Source of the DNA: Megamerina dolium
Taxonomy: Eukaryota; Arthropoda; Insecta; Diptera; Megamerinidae
Assembly (NCBI GenBank): GCA_963854835.1
Contig: OY978525.1
Coordinates: 2,127,501-2,191,500, forward strand
Reading direction: 5' to 3'
DNA length: 64,000 nt
Part shown: positions 37,370 through 49,799 of the stretch, piece by piece
Position numbering within the stretch: the stretch's first letter is position 1
Layout of the letters: every line of letters starts with the position of its first letter
The notes under the pieces: generated by a model
The model's database searches: none
What the model saw: the letters and a program-made list of their open reading frames with translations, nothing else
Told to the model about the DNA's origin: nothing
Program-made: the position numbers and the translations under genes

Positions 37370-37630
37370 TTTAAAAAATAACATCAATTTGGTGGGAGAG
37401 CCCCTATAAGGGACGAAGTTAGAGGGTAAGCATGTCCAGAAAAAATATTGCATTATAAAAATTAATGAGGGTCAGTCATACATTGTACACCTGTAGGAGC
37501 ACTCCTCTGGGAGCTATGAGAGTGAAATTAAAAAAAAAATTGTCACTTTTGCAGGATAACCTCTCTAAGGAGTAGAGGTAGAATTAAGAGAAATCGGTAT
37601 ATTTTAAAGAATCTTTTCAACTTCCACCAT
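37370..37630 (+). repeat. Family B fragment
   Basis: The segments 'ggtgggagagcccctataag', 'gggtaagcatgtccagaaaa', 'aaaaattaatgagggtcag', 'gagcactcctctgggagcta' and 'ggataacctctctaaggagt' match the family B unit order. They cover about one and a half units. Confidence 0.6.
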
Positions 37631-40600
37631 TTCTTAAAGTTTAGGATTGAAATGTGTGCAAAAAATCCAGATTCTTATCAATCACACTATGTGCTGCATA
37701 CAAGAAGAAGACAAGCAACCTGCTCAGATCGCATTAAAGGTTACAATAAGCGTTTTAATCGCATTAACGAATGAGTGTCTCTTCTATATGTATGACTGTC
37801 TGCAAGTGCAATGCTACTCAGCTAGTGTTACTGATGCTGCTGCTGCTATTATTGCTATTTGTATGTATGTAAATGTTGATGATGATGAAGATGATGATGA
37901 AAAGATATGTATAGTGCTAGTGATCAGCGTCATTCTTGAGCTGTTATTGTTGTTGTTGTTATCCTCTACAGACAAACACATCATATATACTAACGAACGA
38001 ACGAAGGTATGGATGCAATGCATTACAATAGGCCCCAATGACAGGCTGGCTATCCATTTGTATGGTGCTAAAGCACTTGAACCTCTCACTCACTATTAGA
38101 TGTATGCATTTTCGTCAGCATTGTTACCGTCGTTGTTGTCGTCTCGTCTTTTCGTTCATCGTCCTGTGCCATTTATCAGCAAAAAAAAATAATAAAAATC
38201 GACAGCAGTAGCAGTAGTACCACTTAACCTAGGCAGGCAATACAAAATCCGTGGCATCATTATAATAATGATCATCATAATCATCATCGTCATCACTATA
38301 CAAGTGCTACTGTTGAAACTATGTATGGATAGAAACGATTATAGTGCTTGCAATGCAATACAAGTACAAGCATGTGAATGAATGTATGTGTGTGTAAGTT
38401 GGATTTCAGGATTTGAGGGTTGCCAAAGAAAAGCAAAAAAAAAAAAAAAAGAAAAATATATTTAATATGTACATGGGTGTGTGTGTGTGTGAATAATAAA
38501 ATAAATTGTTGTAGTTGTATTCATGTTGCGTACCGTTTCGGGTGTGTACCACTAAAGCTATAGCATTACCATATTTTTACATATAAGGTATACGATATAC
38601 ATATGGATGAGTAGATATTTGCATATACCATATATATATGCTTCAAATATAAAATCGGTAAGGATACGAGTAAAATAAAATGCCAAAAAAGCAATTAATC
38701 TACGATGATGTTGGCGACAACAGCACAACGAATGCCACAACTGATAGAGAGAAAGAAAGAGAGAGAGAGAGAGAGAGAGGGAGACTTACAGAGACGACGG
38801 TGAGGTTAAGGACTAAAATACCAACAAAAATAACAACAACAACAAGCAAGAAAGAAAGCCATAGCAGCAAAGGCGATGTCGACAATGATGTAGGAAAAAA
38901 GTGCTTATTCCTGCTTCCTGACAGCAAAACCAATAACTTATCTTGATTTTATGGCTATTTCAGCTAGAGTAGCTACTAAGTATATATATATATATATATG
39001 GATATACCATATGTACTTATATATACATGCTCATACATACGCTATGTTCGTGTGTTCGTCTATGATGTTTGTGTGCTCTTACTGGTGGAAAAGGCCACCA
39101 CCATTGTTGCTGATGACGATGATGATGATGATGGTGTTGGTGGAGTAAAGTCGGCTAGATGGCTTGTTTGCATGCGTTTGACATGGAACATGGGCACAAG
39201 GCTATTGTGTCAGAAGGTTTTTATACACATGCATACACACTAGTTATATACATGTGTATATACATAGATATACTCGTATTATAAGTATGCTAGCTAAGAG
39301 CGAGAGAGAAAGAGAAAAATAGTACTTAAATGCATTGTTGTATACTTTATATTGTGTATATGTGTATGTGTATGTATTTGTTATCGATGGTGCCGTTGAA
39401 AGTTTCTATTTAAAATGAGTGTGCGTGTGTGTGTGTGAGTTTGTGTGTATGTGTATGTGTGATTGAAATTGACATGTGTCCATTTATACTATTACTATGT
39501 TACTATTCATCAGTGTTTAGTAGATCCTTTCAATTTTTTAGATTTTTGTACATTATTTGTTTTTTTTTGCCTTTGAAAACATGTTTTATTAAAATTTGTA
39601 TTGAAAAAAAAAAAAATAAAAAATCCCTCAAATAGTGGGAATGAAAATGAATGAAATGAATTCAAAATAATACATATGATTTCTTTAATTTGCACAGATC
39701 TAACACATATTGAAGATTTATTTACGATAAATATTGTATTATCCTATTTCTCTTACTATGCCTACACACACACACGACGATGTTGTTGTTGTACTGGCTT
39801 ACATGCCAATATTATTATTATTGTAAAATGTTAATTGAAACACAGAGTCGGGTGGTATACAGATAAAGATTTTTAGTTTGGTTACAATCATTTGCAAATC
39901 CATAGAAATTTATATAGCTACACTTAGCGATGAGAAAATTGATTAAAATGGCTAACTTACATATTGAGTATATGCTATTGAAATTGTGTACATACATATT
40001 ATATTTCTCTTTGGGCATTTGATTAAATTCATGATCGTCTATAAGTGTAATTACTCATTCTCTACATACATATGTATGTATGTATGTATGTACGAGTATG
40101 TAGAAATGCAAATGGTTAAAGGCAAATTTATCATATGTATCATACAAGTACATCATGGCATCCATATGAATATTTATGGTGGCAATTGGAGATGACATTT
40201 ATAAATGATCATAAATTTTTTGTCTACAAAATTCTGTATGTATAATAAAGATGTTTTTCACTTCAATGTGTAATATGTAATATATATATATCGAAGTATT
40301 TAAAGCAATAGTAAGCATGTGTAATAAAGAAAGAAGAATGATTGACTGATGTAAAAAAGAGGAGTATTTGATGCATAGACATTGATGGTATCAAACAATA
40401 TTTCTGCACTGAAGTTTTGCTAAATATAGTATGTAGTATGAGAATCTGTTGCAGAGTTGATTTAGTTGCATTGAGCCATTTACTACTATTCAACATGTCT
40501 TGTAACACATCACTTAACGTTTATATTATATGAATTGTCATTTAAAATATCAATTTTCTTATGTAAAATAGAATATAATAAATTATTTCTATAGGATAGG

Positions 40601-40648
40601 ATAATTTTTAGCATACACTGTATATCAGATGATACCAAACATATGACA
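37631..40648. other. Non-coding DNA rich in triplet and dinucleotide repeats
   Basis: No gene recognised. The 150-codon frame at 37647-38099 consists largely of poly-Asp, poly-Leu and poly-Ala from GAT, TTG and GCT runs. The frame at 38680-38946 is mostly a GA-repeat translation. GA (38759-38779), AT (about 38979-38999) and GAT (about 39113-39134) tracts occur. Confidence 0.55.
38759..38779. repeat. (GA)n microsatellite
   Basis: Uninterrupted GA tract inside a longer purine-rich stretch (38750-38790). Confidence 0.93.
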
Positions 40649-40850
40649 ATTTTCTTTTGGTGCATATTATATAATATAATTCTCGTTCAGTTCAAATCAC
40701 ATCACACAATACCAACATGCGACCTTTTACCAATACACAACAAAACTAAAATTATATTTTCTTGTGGTGCATATTATGTGACTACTCATTCATATAATTC
40801 TCATTTAGTTCAAATCATACCACATTCAAGAGGCGGTTTATGAGATTTTT
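40649..40850. repeat. Two-copy imperfect direct repeat, about 105 bp
   Basis: 'ttttcttttggtgcatatta' at about 40650 recurs as 'ttttcttgtggtgcatatta' at about 40755. Each copy is followed by 'tataattctcgttcagttcaaatca' or a near match. The two copies are diverged and the second lacks part of the spacer. No further copies seen. Confidence 0.7.
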
Positions 40851-41139
40851 GTGAATTTTTTTAAACATATTCGGATTGTGTGTCGCAAAATTTCAGCACT
40901 CAATATAACTCAAAATTTTAGTAATGAAACGCTAATTAAATACTACTGAAAGCAGAAAATTCTTATTATTAGGCATATGATTTCAAAAACCTTTGCTGGT
41001 GAAGATAATGACCAATTTTTTGCAGCTCTGAAACGAATATCTTTAGAGAATTAAATATTCGACTATTTTGAAAGTGCTTACAATCAAAGTTGCAATGATT
41101 TTGTGTTGTTTTGGGTAAAATATGATATCCGCGCTTTAT
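40851..41139. other. AT-rich non-coding DNA
   Basis: Nothing recognised. Confidence 0.4.
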
Positions 41140-41280
41140 CTTCTATTGTTTCAGTTATAAATAATTATATGTAGTTTTGATCAGAATCAGGATATGAGTC
41201 GACTTTATAAAGTCAGTCAATCGGTCAGCCTGTTTGTGTCTGTCTACTTGGACGATAACTGACGTATTATAAAGCTATTT
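41140..41280 (-). other. Shared flank module beside family A array
   Basis: Its reverse complement contains 'gactcatatcctgattctga', 'tcaaaactacatataattat' and a cluster of GACAGAC-type words. These match the modules downstream of the arrays at 18.3 and 61.2 kb. It sits on the downstream side of the minus-strand array at 41.28-41.56 kb, as expected if array and module form one element. Confidence 0.5.
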
Positions 41281-41560
41281 AGCTGAAAATTGGTATATAT
41301 AAGAATTTTGCCACCAAAAAACTGATCAGCCTGTGTATGAGGGGGAAATCATACGAAAATCAAGCCCATCTCCCATACAAAATTATGTTGTTGAAAGTGG
41401 TTTTTCACCTTTTGCTCGCGAAAATGTTAAGCTATCGAACTGAAATTGGGCATATAAAGTTACTTTTATCATAAAATTTATATATTTAGAAATAAGTGTA
41501 ATCGAATAAAAATCACTGCTAGCTCCCATACAAAAGTATGTTTTTCACACCTACCTACCT
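41281..41560 (-). repeat. Family A tandem array, about two units
   Basis: The anchors CATCTCCCATACAAAA and AGCTCCCATACAAAA lie 153 bp apart (41371 and 41524). The blocks 'ttgctcgcgaaaatgttaag', 'ctatcgaactgaaattgg' and 'taatcgaataaaaatca' match other minus-oriented arrays. Confidence 0.82.
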
Positions 41561-41629
41561 ACTACTTAAAGATGAAAATAAACGAAGTAATGAAACAATT
41601 GATCGTGTTACCAATGAAAATCATCTTCC

Positions 41630-42560
41630 AAATCCTCCACGTGGATGTTGGCTGGTAATGGCTGCCAAGGCAGTCAGCTAAGGATGGTTTCGGCGGCTCG
41701 GATGGAGGTTCGAGTCATCAAGCCATCCATAGGTTAGAGGTACCTATCCCCTCCCTTCCCTTATCCTAGCTTCCAACCCTCTTCCTCTTCCCCTGGGCTG
41801 GATTAAGGTGTCATACGTTCCGTGCCGAGAATCAGCCAGGCTGGGGGCCCAGTATAAAAAATAGTTCAGTCGTTAACGGAGTATACGGATATCTGGCGCT
41901 CTCCATATTAACTAGTCTTACCTACGTAACCGGAGCTATGCCTAGGCTGACATCCTCTTCTTCGACCCTCGTGGGAACAAGTGGAGAATATAAACAAAAT
42001 AAATAATAAGGAGCCCGGATCTTCTTTGAAAAAGCCGGAAAGAGCAGTATGCTCCGTAATTAGGGGAACGGCTAAGCCGAGTCCAAAACACGCCTCTGCT
42101 AAAATCAGCGAAGCTCGTCGAAGCGGTAAAGCATGTAGCACAGCAGGTAAAATGCGAATCGTAAGTACTTTTGAAACTGAACAGGCAAGATATTAGAATG
42201 ACAATTGGGGTTCTAACAGGACACTGCCTTCTTGGAAGACACGCGAATAGACTAGGGGCACCTTTTTACGACTACTGCAGAGGCTGCCAAGAATATAGAG
42301 GAAGAAGAAACAGTTGAGTATCTCCTGTGCGGATGCCAGGCTTTGGACAGAAGAAGGCTCACTGCAGTCGGCTTTTCTTGGTGGCGTCTCAGAGGTTGCG
42401 AAAATAAAACTAACAAAACTGGTGTAATTTATAAAATGCATAGGTTGGCTCAAAGAGGACCTAGTTGGGTAAGCGAAAAAAACTCTGGAGGTATCACAAT
42501 GGGCCTTTAATAGGCCTGGGTGCGTTGACAGACATGAATAACACAACAAAACTGTGCAAA
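41630..42560 (+). mobile_element. Internally deleted LINE (5' leader joined to 3' end)
   Basis: GC-richer insert. The left part (41630-42170) resembles a LINE 5' leader followed by a short decayed ORF1-like start near 41938-41981. The right part (about 42200-42560) encodes the very C-terminus of a LINE ORF2 (see separate entry) and then a 3' UTR. Almost the whole body, including endonuclease and RT, is missing between them. The simplest reading is a non-autonomous internal-deletion derivative. Two nested fragments are the alternative. A GGTTCGAGTC word at 41709-41718 resembles a Pol III B box, so a tRNA-like 5' end cannot be excluded. Confidence 0.6.
42200..42450 (+). pseudogene. C-terminus of LINE ORF2, decayed
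   Basis: Across two frames one reads TIGVLTGHCLLGRHANRLG, then APFYDYCRGCQE. After a frame change come the ETVEYLLCGCQALDRRRL block and a C-terminal VAKIKLTKL stretch. The Cys-x2-Cys ... Cys-x-Cys arrangement after the RNase H-like tail is typical of LOA/R1/I-type LINE ends. It lacks every catalytic part and is not functional. Confidence 0.75.
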
Positions 42561-44467
42561 TAAATATTGAAAATACAAAGTAAAATATTTTTTACTGCAT
42601 ATGTGAGATAACATGCGCATTACGCATGCATTTTAACAAATTCCCAATTAGTCATTTTAATTCGAAGAAAATCTTGTTGTCATTTTAATTAATTAAATAA
42701 TTTTACCTATACAAATGTATGTACATAAATTCATATATCAATTAGTTAGCATCTAATATTTTCAGTTTCATTCTAGATGATTTAATTTATTAATGATATT
42801 TTCGTACGTGTCCTTTGTGCACTATAAGTATTTACAATGTCATTTATTCTTTTATTCTTCACATTTAATTAGTTAAATATTCGCATGTGTATGAATGTGC
42901 TTGTACGTGTATCTCTATTCTATGATATTTCGCTAATAAAATAATTATTAAATTGTTAACTATAAGTACTGAGTAATGAGAATTCGTTTTCCAAGTAATC
43001 CGATTAGTTGTTTCCAAGAAGAAGAAGAAGAGAAACACGTATGTATTACTTTTGAGAATACCAACAATTTGTTAAGTATTAATATTTTATACAAGTTTCT
43101 CATTCTACTAGTGTACTTGTGCCGTTGTCTCAGTGTCGTTGAAGATAGTTAAAATTATTGCTACGAGTATATTCTCGTATATCGACTATATGATCGTACT
43201 AGTACTTATCAATAAGAATATAAACAGCAATTTTGCGAAATTTTATTTAAAATTTTGTCATTGCAAAATTTTTTTTATTATTAACAACAACGCCATTATG
43301 TCGAGATTGTAGTCTGCTCATGCATAAGTACTCACATATGAAGAAAAAAAATTCAACACTTCAAAAAACATTTTGTTGGTTTAGAAGTAATAAAAATCAT
43401 GCCGTCGTATTTAGTTCAATATGAATATGAGAGAGACAGCAGGAGAAGACATGAAACTTGTTTGATGCCATACAGATGTTACGCTATTGAGATTTTTATA
43501 AGCCATAGTCACCGGCAAGTTATACCCAAGCGTGTGTCATTTTAAAATTTAAGCTTAAACTCTCACAATCGCTCTCTACTTGACGACTAAAGTAGATTAC
43601 TTACTTGAATTGAACAAAAGCGATGGAATGAGAGTTGAATTCATATGCCTCTCACACATATTCATACATGTATTCATATGTATATGCATGTGAATATGAA
43701 TATAAGAATGAGTCAAATGAGATGAACCAACAGTCGAACGAACCAATGAATACAAATCAAATAGTCTATGACGCAATTTATAAATTTGAATATGATTTCT
43801 TTATTTTATTAGTATTTTTTTATTTTTTATTTTTGGTTTTTTTTTTGTTCTTAAAAACTTGAAAATTTTCATAAATTCTTTGTGACTGAAGTCATTTGTA
43901 GACAAAGAGACATATAAATATATATGCATTTTAAATAAATATACTGTTACTTTGCCCTCATATTTGTATACTCGATATGAAAAAGAAGAAGAAGATGAAG
44001 AACAAAAAATTCAAATGCTGTCGTATACGTAACATTTATTTCATACAAATATTCAATGAAAAAAACAAAAAATATTAAATAAATATTTAAATTGAAATTT
44101 AATTAAACTATGTTTGTGTATGTGTGTATACAGTGCATAAAATAAACTCATAGATTTCATAGAGAGAAAAAAAAAAATGTGTACTATAGAAAAACCAGTG
44201 TCTGTCTGACTGTTTAATATGGTGGTGGTGGTGGTGGTGGTGGTGGTGGTGGTGTTGAAGAAGAATGATTTTATATATATGCGATTACATGTAACAGCAT
44301 GCTTTAATTGGATAACAACATTGTCACATACACACACACACACACATTAAAATCAGAGCATTAAATTATGTATATTTTGGTTTCATTTGTCACGCACATG
44401 TATAAACAATTACTAAAATAACAACAACAATGAACATTTTCATATATGTACTACAGGCTACACATCT
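42561..44467. other. AT-rich non-coding DNA
   Basis: No gene recognised. A GAA run (about 43018-43030), AT-rich simple sequence and a GGT microsatellite at 44221-44254 are present. Confidence 0.55.
44221..44254. repeat. (GGT)11 microsatellite
   Basis: Uninterrupted GGT tract. On the minus strand it gives the poly-Thr of a chance frame. Confidence 0.95.
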
Positions 44468-44470
44468 GTA

Positions 44471-45747
44471 GCTGTAGTAAAAAGTAATCCATTATTTTTA
44501 TTTAGCATATTTAGCATAGTTAGAATGATGCGATTTGTGTCAAATATGCACCGTTTTGTTCGATAACTTGTTGCCATTTTTAAGGTAATTTCATAATGCC
44601 ACTTTCATAGAAACTCTCGTCCATATTGGCAAAAAAACGGGGACAGTCGATTTTCACAAGCTTCTCTTGAGGGGATTTTTTCACCAACAAAATCATTCGC
44701 CATAGACAGCAACAGGCAGTAATCACTTGGTGCCAGGTCCGGACTATAAGGTGGATAAATAAGAACCTCAGAACCAAGCTCCCGTAGCTTCTGGCGAGTC
44801 AGTATCGAAGTGTGTGGCCTGGCGTTGTCCTGTTGGAACACAATTCTTCTCCTATTGGCCAAAGCTGGCCGCTTCTGTGCGATTGGTTCCTTGAGACGGT
44901 CCAATTGTTGACGGTACAGGTCCGAATTAAGATTTCGGCCGTAGGGGAGCAGCTCATAGTAGATGATTCCCTGTCAATCCCACCAAACACATAGCAAAAC
45001 CTTCCTGGCCGTCAATCCTGGCTTGGCCACCGTTTACGTCAGCTCTCCACGATTTAACCACGACCGTTTTAGCATGACGTTGTCGTAAATGACCCACTTT
45101 TCATCACCAGTAACCATCCGCTTCAGAAATGGATCGATTTTGTTACGATTCAGCAGCGATTCACAGATGGAAATTCGGTTCATGAGTTTTTTTTTGCGTT
45201 AACTTGTGTGACACCCATACATCGAGCTTTTTTTGTATCCAGCCTTATTTAAATGGTTCCAAATGGTTTTTTGTGCAATGTTTAGCTCCTATGGTAATAG
45301 AAACAGTGCTTACATGCCGGTCAGACTCGACGATTTCCATTATTTTATCGATATTTTCGATAATTAGCCTTCCAGAGCATGGAGCATCATTGACATCAAA
45401 ATTACTGGAACGGAATTGACGAAACCAAAATTGCACGTAATTGGCTGTTACAGTATCCGGACCATAAACACTATTCACATTTTCAGTCGTCTGGCTTGCG
45501 TTTTCGCCTTTATCGAAGAAAAACTCTAAAATATGGCGTATTTTATCTTTACCGGTGACCATCATTGAGGCGTGCTCAAACAATACAGAGTCAAGCAATC
45601 ACAAAACTGTCTGAAAGGATTATTTAGCACGAAATCCTATCTTTCTAACGCCATCTAGCGTAACCCGATCGCACTTATACAACGCGAGATACAGATTACT
45701 AAAGTCATCTATTGAAAAAATAATGGATTTCTTTTTACTACACCTGA
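44471..45747 (-). mobile_element. Full-length decayed mariner (irritans-like)
   Basis: About 1.28 kb, the usual mariner length. The terminal inverted repeats of about 28 bp are GCTGTAGTAAAAAGTAATCC at the left and the reverse complement of GGATTTCTTTTTACTACACC at the right. The right end is followed by TA at 45748-45749 and the left is preceded by TA at 44469-44470; the exact left boundary is uncertain by a few bases. It contains one minus-strand transposase pseudogene spanning nearly the full length. Confidence 0.87.
44520..45598 (-). pseudogene. Mariner transposase pseudogene, DD34D triad readable
   Basis: The N-terminal half (45598-45245) starts MLDSVLFEHASMM and includes KIRHILEFFFDKGENASQ (helix-turn-helix region) and the linker VNDAPCSGRL. 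After a frameshift, MVTGDEKWV gives the first catalytic Asp (codon 45103-45105). In a third frame FQQDNARPHTS gives the second Asp (44827-44829) and PPYSPDLAPSDY the third (44722-44724), 34 residues later. The C-terminus shifts again near 44640 and has a stop within the block KLP*KWQQVIEQNGAYLT. All three catalytic residues remain, but several frameshifts and at least one stop prevent expression. The sequence pattern suits the irritans subfamily (from memory of the family). Confidence 0.87.
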
Positions 45748-45749
45748 TA

Positions 45750-46699
45750 TATGTATGTACTCATATCCTGTACACAAAAAAATACTAAGGACCTGTAAAT
45801 TTGTATAAAGTTTTTGTATGAATTTTCAAATTTAATTTTAAATTATTTGCACAAAATGTTTTTTTACGTAATAAACGTATATAAGTTGATACTTGTAAAA
45901 ATACAATATCTACCGTATATTCATACTCGTACTTTCAAGTACTTATGTATATTTTGTGTGTACACATTATAAAATGTGTGTGTAAATAAAAATTAATTTT
46001 CACACATTCACCAGCACATGTACTCGTAGTATATATGCGTACGTACAAATTCACACATACAAATTAAATCATGTTCAGCTTGATACATAAACATTATTTG
46101 TTTTTTTTTTGTTATGTACATATTGTACCTTATATCATTTGTTGTTTGTGTTCATATAATATACGGTAACAACCATAAAGGAAAAATTGACTTAATTTAC
46201 ACCCGCTGGTGCCACTGTCAATGTTTCACTCAAATAGCGGAAAATACTGTTAAAGCCACAATTAAGCAATCGCAGCGATAATGTCAGGAAGTTATTTAAC
46301 ATCAACAGGACAATATATTGTATGAGCATGTGATTTGTATATGTGTGTGTATGTGTGTATATATACAGCAGCATACATTTGAGAGTATATTGTATTATAT
46401 GAGATAAAATTAAATATACGAGCTTATATAAGCAAGTGTATAGTAAATGTAATAGTCATTATTGTTGTATAATAATAATAATAATATTCATGATGAAGAA
46501 AGTTATACAATCTATTCATGTGTTGTACTTAATATTATCAAGGTTAAATTGAAGTCATGATTAGGAAGAATAAATAATATTTTAATCTATTTGAGGGAAT
46601 TTGAACCTAAAATTGTTTGTATTACGATTGTGGAAAGTAGCTATATAGATTAAATGGTTTATTGTATTATTTTTTCGACAAATCCAATGGGCTGAACTA
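45750..46699. other. AT-rich non-coding DNA
   Basis: Nothing recognised apart from short TG and AAT runs. Confidence 0.45.
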
Positions 46700-47950
46700 T
46701 CCAAAGGGCTCTAAACGCACAACGCAGAGTCATAATTATAGAGCAATCGTGTTGAAAATTGGCACTTAAGCTTTTTTCCATGAACGAATATATAATCCTG
46801 AAAAATGGCAAAATTTAAGAAAAATTACACCTAGCTGTCATACAAAAGTATGTTTTCAATTGTAATTTTTCACATTTTGCGCATGATAGTATAAAGTTAT
46901 CCAACCAAAAATTCATGACATGTGATAAAATTTACTTATTATTAGTGAAAACTGAGAATGCATGGAATCGGATTGAAATGAGGCATAGCTTCCATACAAA
47001 AGTATGCAATTAAATGCATATTTTCACATTTTGCACATGAAAATACAAAGATATCCAACTGAAATTCAGTAAATATTAAATATATCACTCATTTAATCAA
47101 AAAATTTTCAAATCAATGCAATCGGATGAAAATCATGTCCAGCTGTCATATAAAAGCATGTTTTTAAGTGGATGTTATCGCAATTTCCGCGCGAAAATCT
47201 AAAGTTATTGAGTTGAAACTCTGTAGATATGATTATATTTTAGAATTAATAGATAAAATTCAAAAATGAAGGAAATCGCATTAAAACACGCTTATCTTCC
47301 ATACAAAAGTATGCTTTCGAATGCATATTTTTACGATTTGCGCAAAAAAAAAAACCTAAAGTTATCAAGTTGAACCTTTGTATATATAATTATATTAATG
47401 AAACAATAAACGTGCTCGAAAATGAACTAAATCTGATTAAAATCACACATACCTCCCATACAAATTGAAAGTTCTGTATGTATGTTTTCATCCCGTTTAC
47501 ACGAAAATGTCGAAAGTTATCAAGCTGAAATTTTGTATATATCATTATAATATTATATTATAAAGACTAACTTAAAAATAAATGCTATTGCGTTAAAATC
47601 ACCTCAACTTCGCATCAGAAAGTATGTTTTTAAATATATGTTTATGCATTTGCGTACGATAATATGAAGATATTTACATGAAATTCGATACACGTGATTA
47701 TTTTTACATTTCAATGAGTGATTTTGAAAATGAACGTAATCGGATAAAAACTACACCTACCTCCCATACAAAGGTATGTTTTTAAATATATATTTTTACA
47801 CTGTCCGCACGATCATATACAGAAATATCACCATCAATTCAGCCCATACGTTAATTATTAGCAATAAGTGTACACATATTTGAAAATGGACATTATCAGA
47901 AGAAAACCACGCCTAGCTGTAGTACAAAAAACGTAATTCATATAATTTTT
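46700..47950 (-). repeat. Family A tandem array, eight 153-bp units plus partial flank module
   Basis: Reverse-orientation anchors occur at 46836, 46990, 47144, 47297, 47454, 47609, 47762 and 47918. The steps are 154, 154, 153, 157, 155, 153 and 156; the 157 includes a poly-A slip at about 47345. The blocks 'acctcccatacaaaagtatg', 'ttttgcgcatgaaaatac' and 'aagttatcaagttgaaa' recur. The segment 46735-46780 ('aattatagagcaatcgtgtt', 'gaaaattggcac') resembles the inner part of the flank at 41.28 kb. Confidence 0.9.
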
Positions 47951-49500
47951 CACTATACAGAGAAGTTGTCCAAATTGTTTGTTTTATGCAGCAAAAATAA
48001 TCAAAATCAAATATATTCAATTAATTTTCTTAAATTTTATTGTCCATACATATACAATTCATAGCATATATAATGATTTTAAATGGTTTCAGACAACCCA
48101 CTACGACCACTAAGCAATTAGTCATTATGTTGAAAGAAAGAAATCAGATTCTCAAATGATCAGACAAGCAATTATTAAATGTATTTATAAAAGTCATTAG
48201 TATGAGCAGTTGACTTGGTAGAAGAAGAAGAAATAATAAATAACAAAATAAAATATCAAAACACAATGATAACAATGATACATATACAGTGCCACACATA
48301 CACGTAAATATATGTAGCTATATGTCTGCGAAGGCGAATTAATGAAAAACTAAAAAAAAAAAATAAAAAATAAAAATAGAAATAGAACACAAACACACAT
48401 AGACGAAAAACTACCAGAACATACCCAAAGGATATGTCATGCTGTTGTTATTATCTTTCCCTCTCATTCATTCTCTCTGGGATGTTGTTCATGAACTGCT
48501 TGAATTGTTGTGTTACAAAATATGTATGGATTTTTTTTTTTTGTTTTGTTGACCTGTAGACGCGACCTACACACATAGTGAATATAATATGTGATAATAT
48601 CACATATATACAGTATATACTACCTTATATATCAGCAGAAAAATATTCGGAGAAAAATCAAAACAAATTAGATGAAAATAACAAAAGTAACTATTATGAC
48701 TCCTACTGCATATTTATTACTAGAGGGTATGTGTTGTTTTCCGTTTTTTTGTTCCACAACTGTCTCAGTATCGCGTTGTCTTGGCCACCCACTCGTTGTC
48801 TATTTTCTCTTTTCAGACACACAATACATTCATTCCACTTGATTTCATATAATACGCCCCAACCAATATTTGGATTAAGTGGGAGCAGCATCACCAGCAA
48901 TGTAAAGAAATTGAAAAAATGTTTTCTAGTTATATTTTGCTTCGTTTTTTTTTCTTTTTTTGTCAACATTTCAAATTATTCTGATTGGAAAAGTCATCAT
49001 CTCATAGAATAGCAATAGCAAGAACAACTATCATAGTAGTAGTAGTAGTAGTTCAGTGATACATACGAGTAAAACTCTCTATGTATACATCTGTAAGACC
49101 ACATATAGGGACATGGACATACTATATCATATCACATCACATCACATCATAAAAATATCACTTGACAATACCATGTGTAACTACTAGCAATGGCAACATT
49201 GAAGTATGAGAATATGAGTATGTACCTATTATGTATGTATGTATGTATGTGTTTATATGTATGTGAATGGTAATGGTTGTTGAACATTTGACACGTTGGC
49301 ATCGTGTTTAATAATCCAATTTTCAATTTTCAATTCTTCTTGTTGCCACAGTCAACACACACAGTATGAACAATACGTACTTGTAGAGAAGAGAGAAAAT
49401 GCGGGAAAAAAAAATTGAAATTAAAAAGCCAAAAAAAATGAATGACAAAACATTAATAACTTTATGTGCTCGTACAAACAGTGAATATCAATGACATATG
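47951..49500. other. Non-coding DNA
   Basis: No gene recognised. The 144-codon frame at 48578-49012 lacks a recognisable domain and has AT-driven composition. TAG (about 49035-49050) and ATCAC repeats (about 49128-49150) are present. Confidence 0.5.
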
Positions 49501-49795
49501 CAGACATACAGGGGTTTTCAATAGAGCAATATGATTTCTGGGTAATTATGGGGTATTTTTTTTTTTTTGACGATTTTCAGATACGTCTGAGTTGATTAAA
49601 GGAATAAAAATGGACAAAAAGTACTTTCAGATTGTGTAGTAAAAATTAATGGAGGTCCATCATATAATTTATCTCTCTAGAGGCACTCTGGAGGCGATGG
49701 GAGCGATATTTATTTTGAAAAAAATCAATTTTGTATGGATCAAGTGAAAGAGAAACTTGTACAAATTCTGATAATTAATTTGAAAAATTTCGAAA
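49501..49795 (+). repeat. Family B fragment, interrupted by a mariner
   Basis: The segments 'ttctgggtaattatggggta', 'aaaaattaatggaggtccat', 'ctctctagaggcactctgg' and 'aggcgatgggagcgat' match the family B unit. The mariner at 49800 begins immediately after. Confidence 0.65.
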
Positions 49796-49799
49796 AAAA

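Noticed and set aside
37647..38099. 150-codon plus-strand open frame
   Set aside because: Built from GAT, TTG and GCT triplet runs (poly-Asp, Leu, Ala). The opposite strand is also open over the same repeats. No recognised domain.
41640..41725. tRNA-like SINE head at the 5' end of the 42-kb element
   Set aside because: Only a B-box-like GGTTCGAGTC is clear. The A-box match is weak and no cloverleaf could be drawn, so it is mentioned only as an alternative.
48578..49012. 144-codon plus-strand open frame
   Set aside because: AT-driven composition, TTG-poor context, no domain, no splice support.
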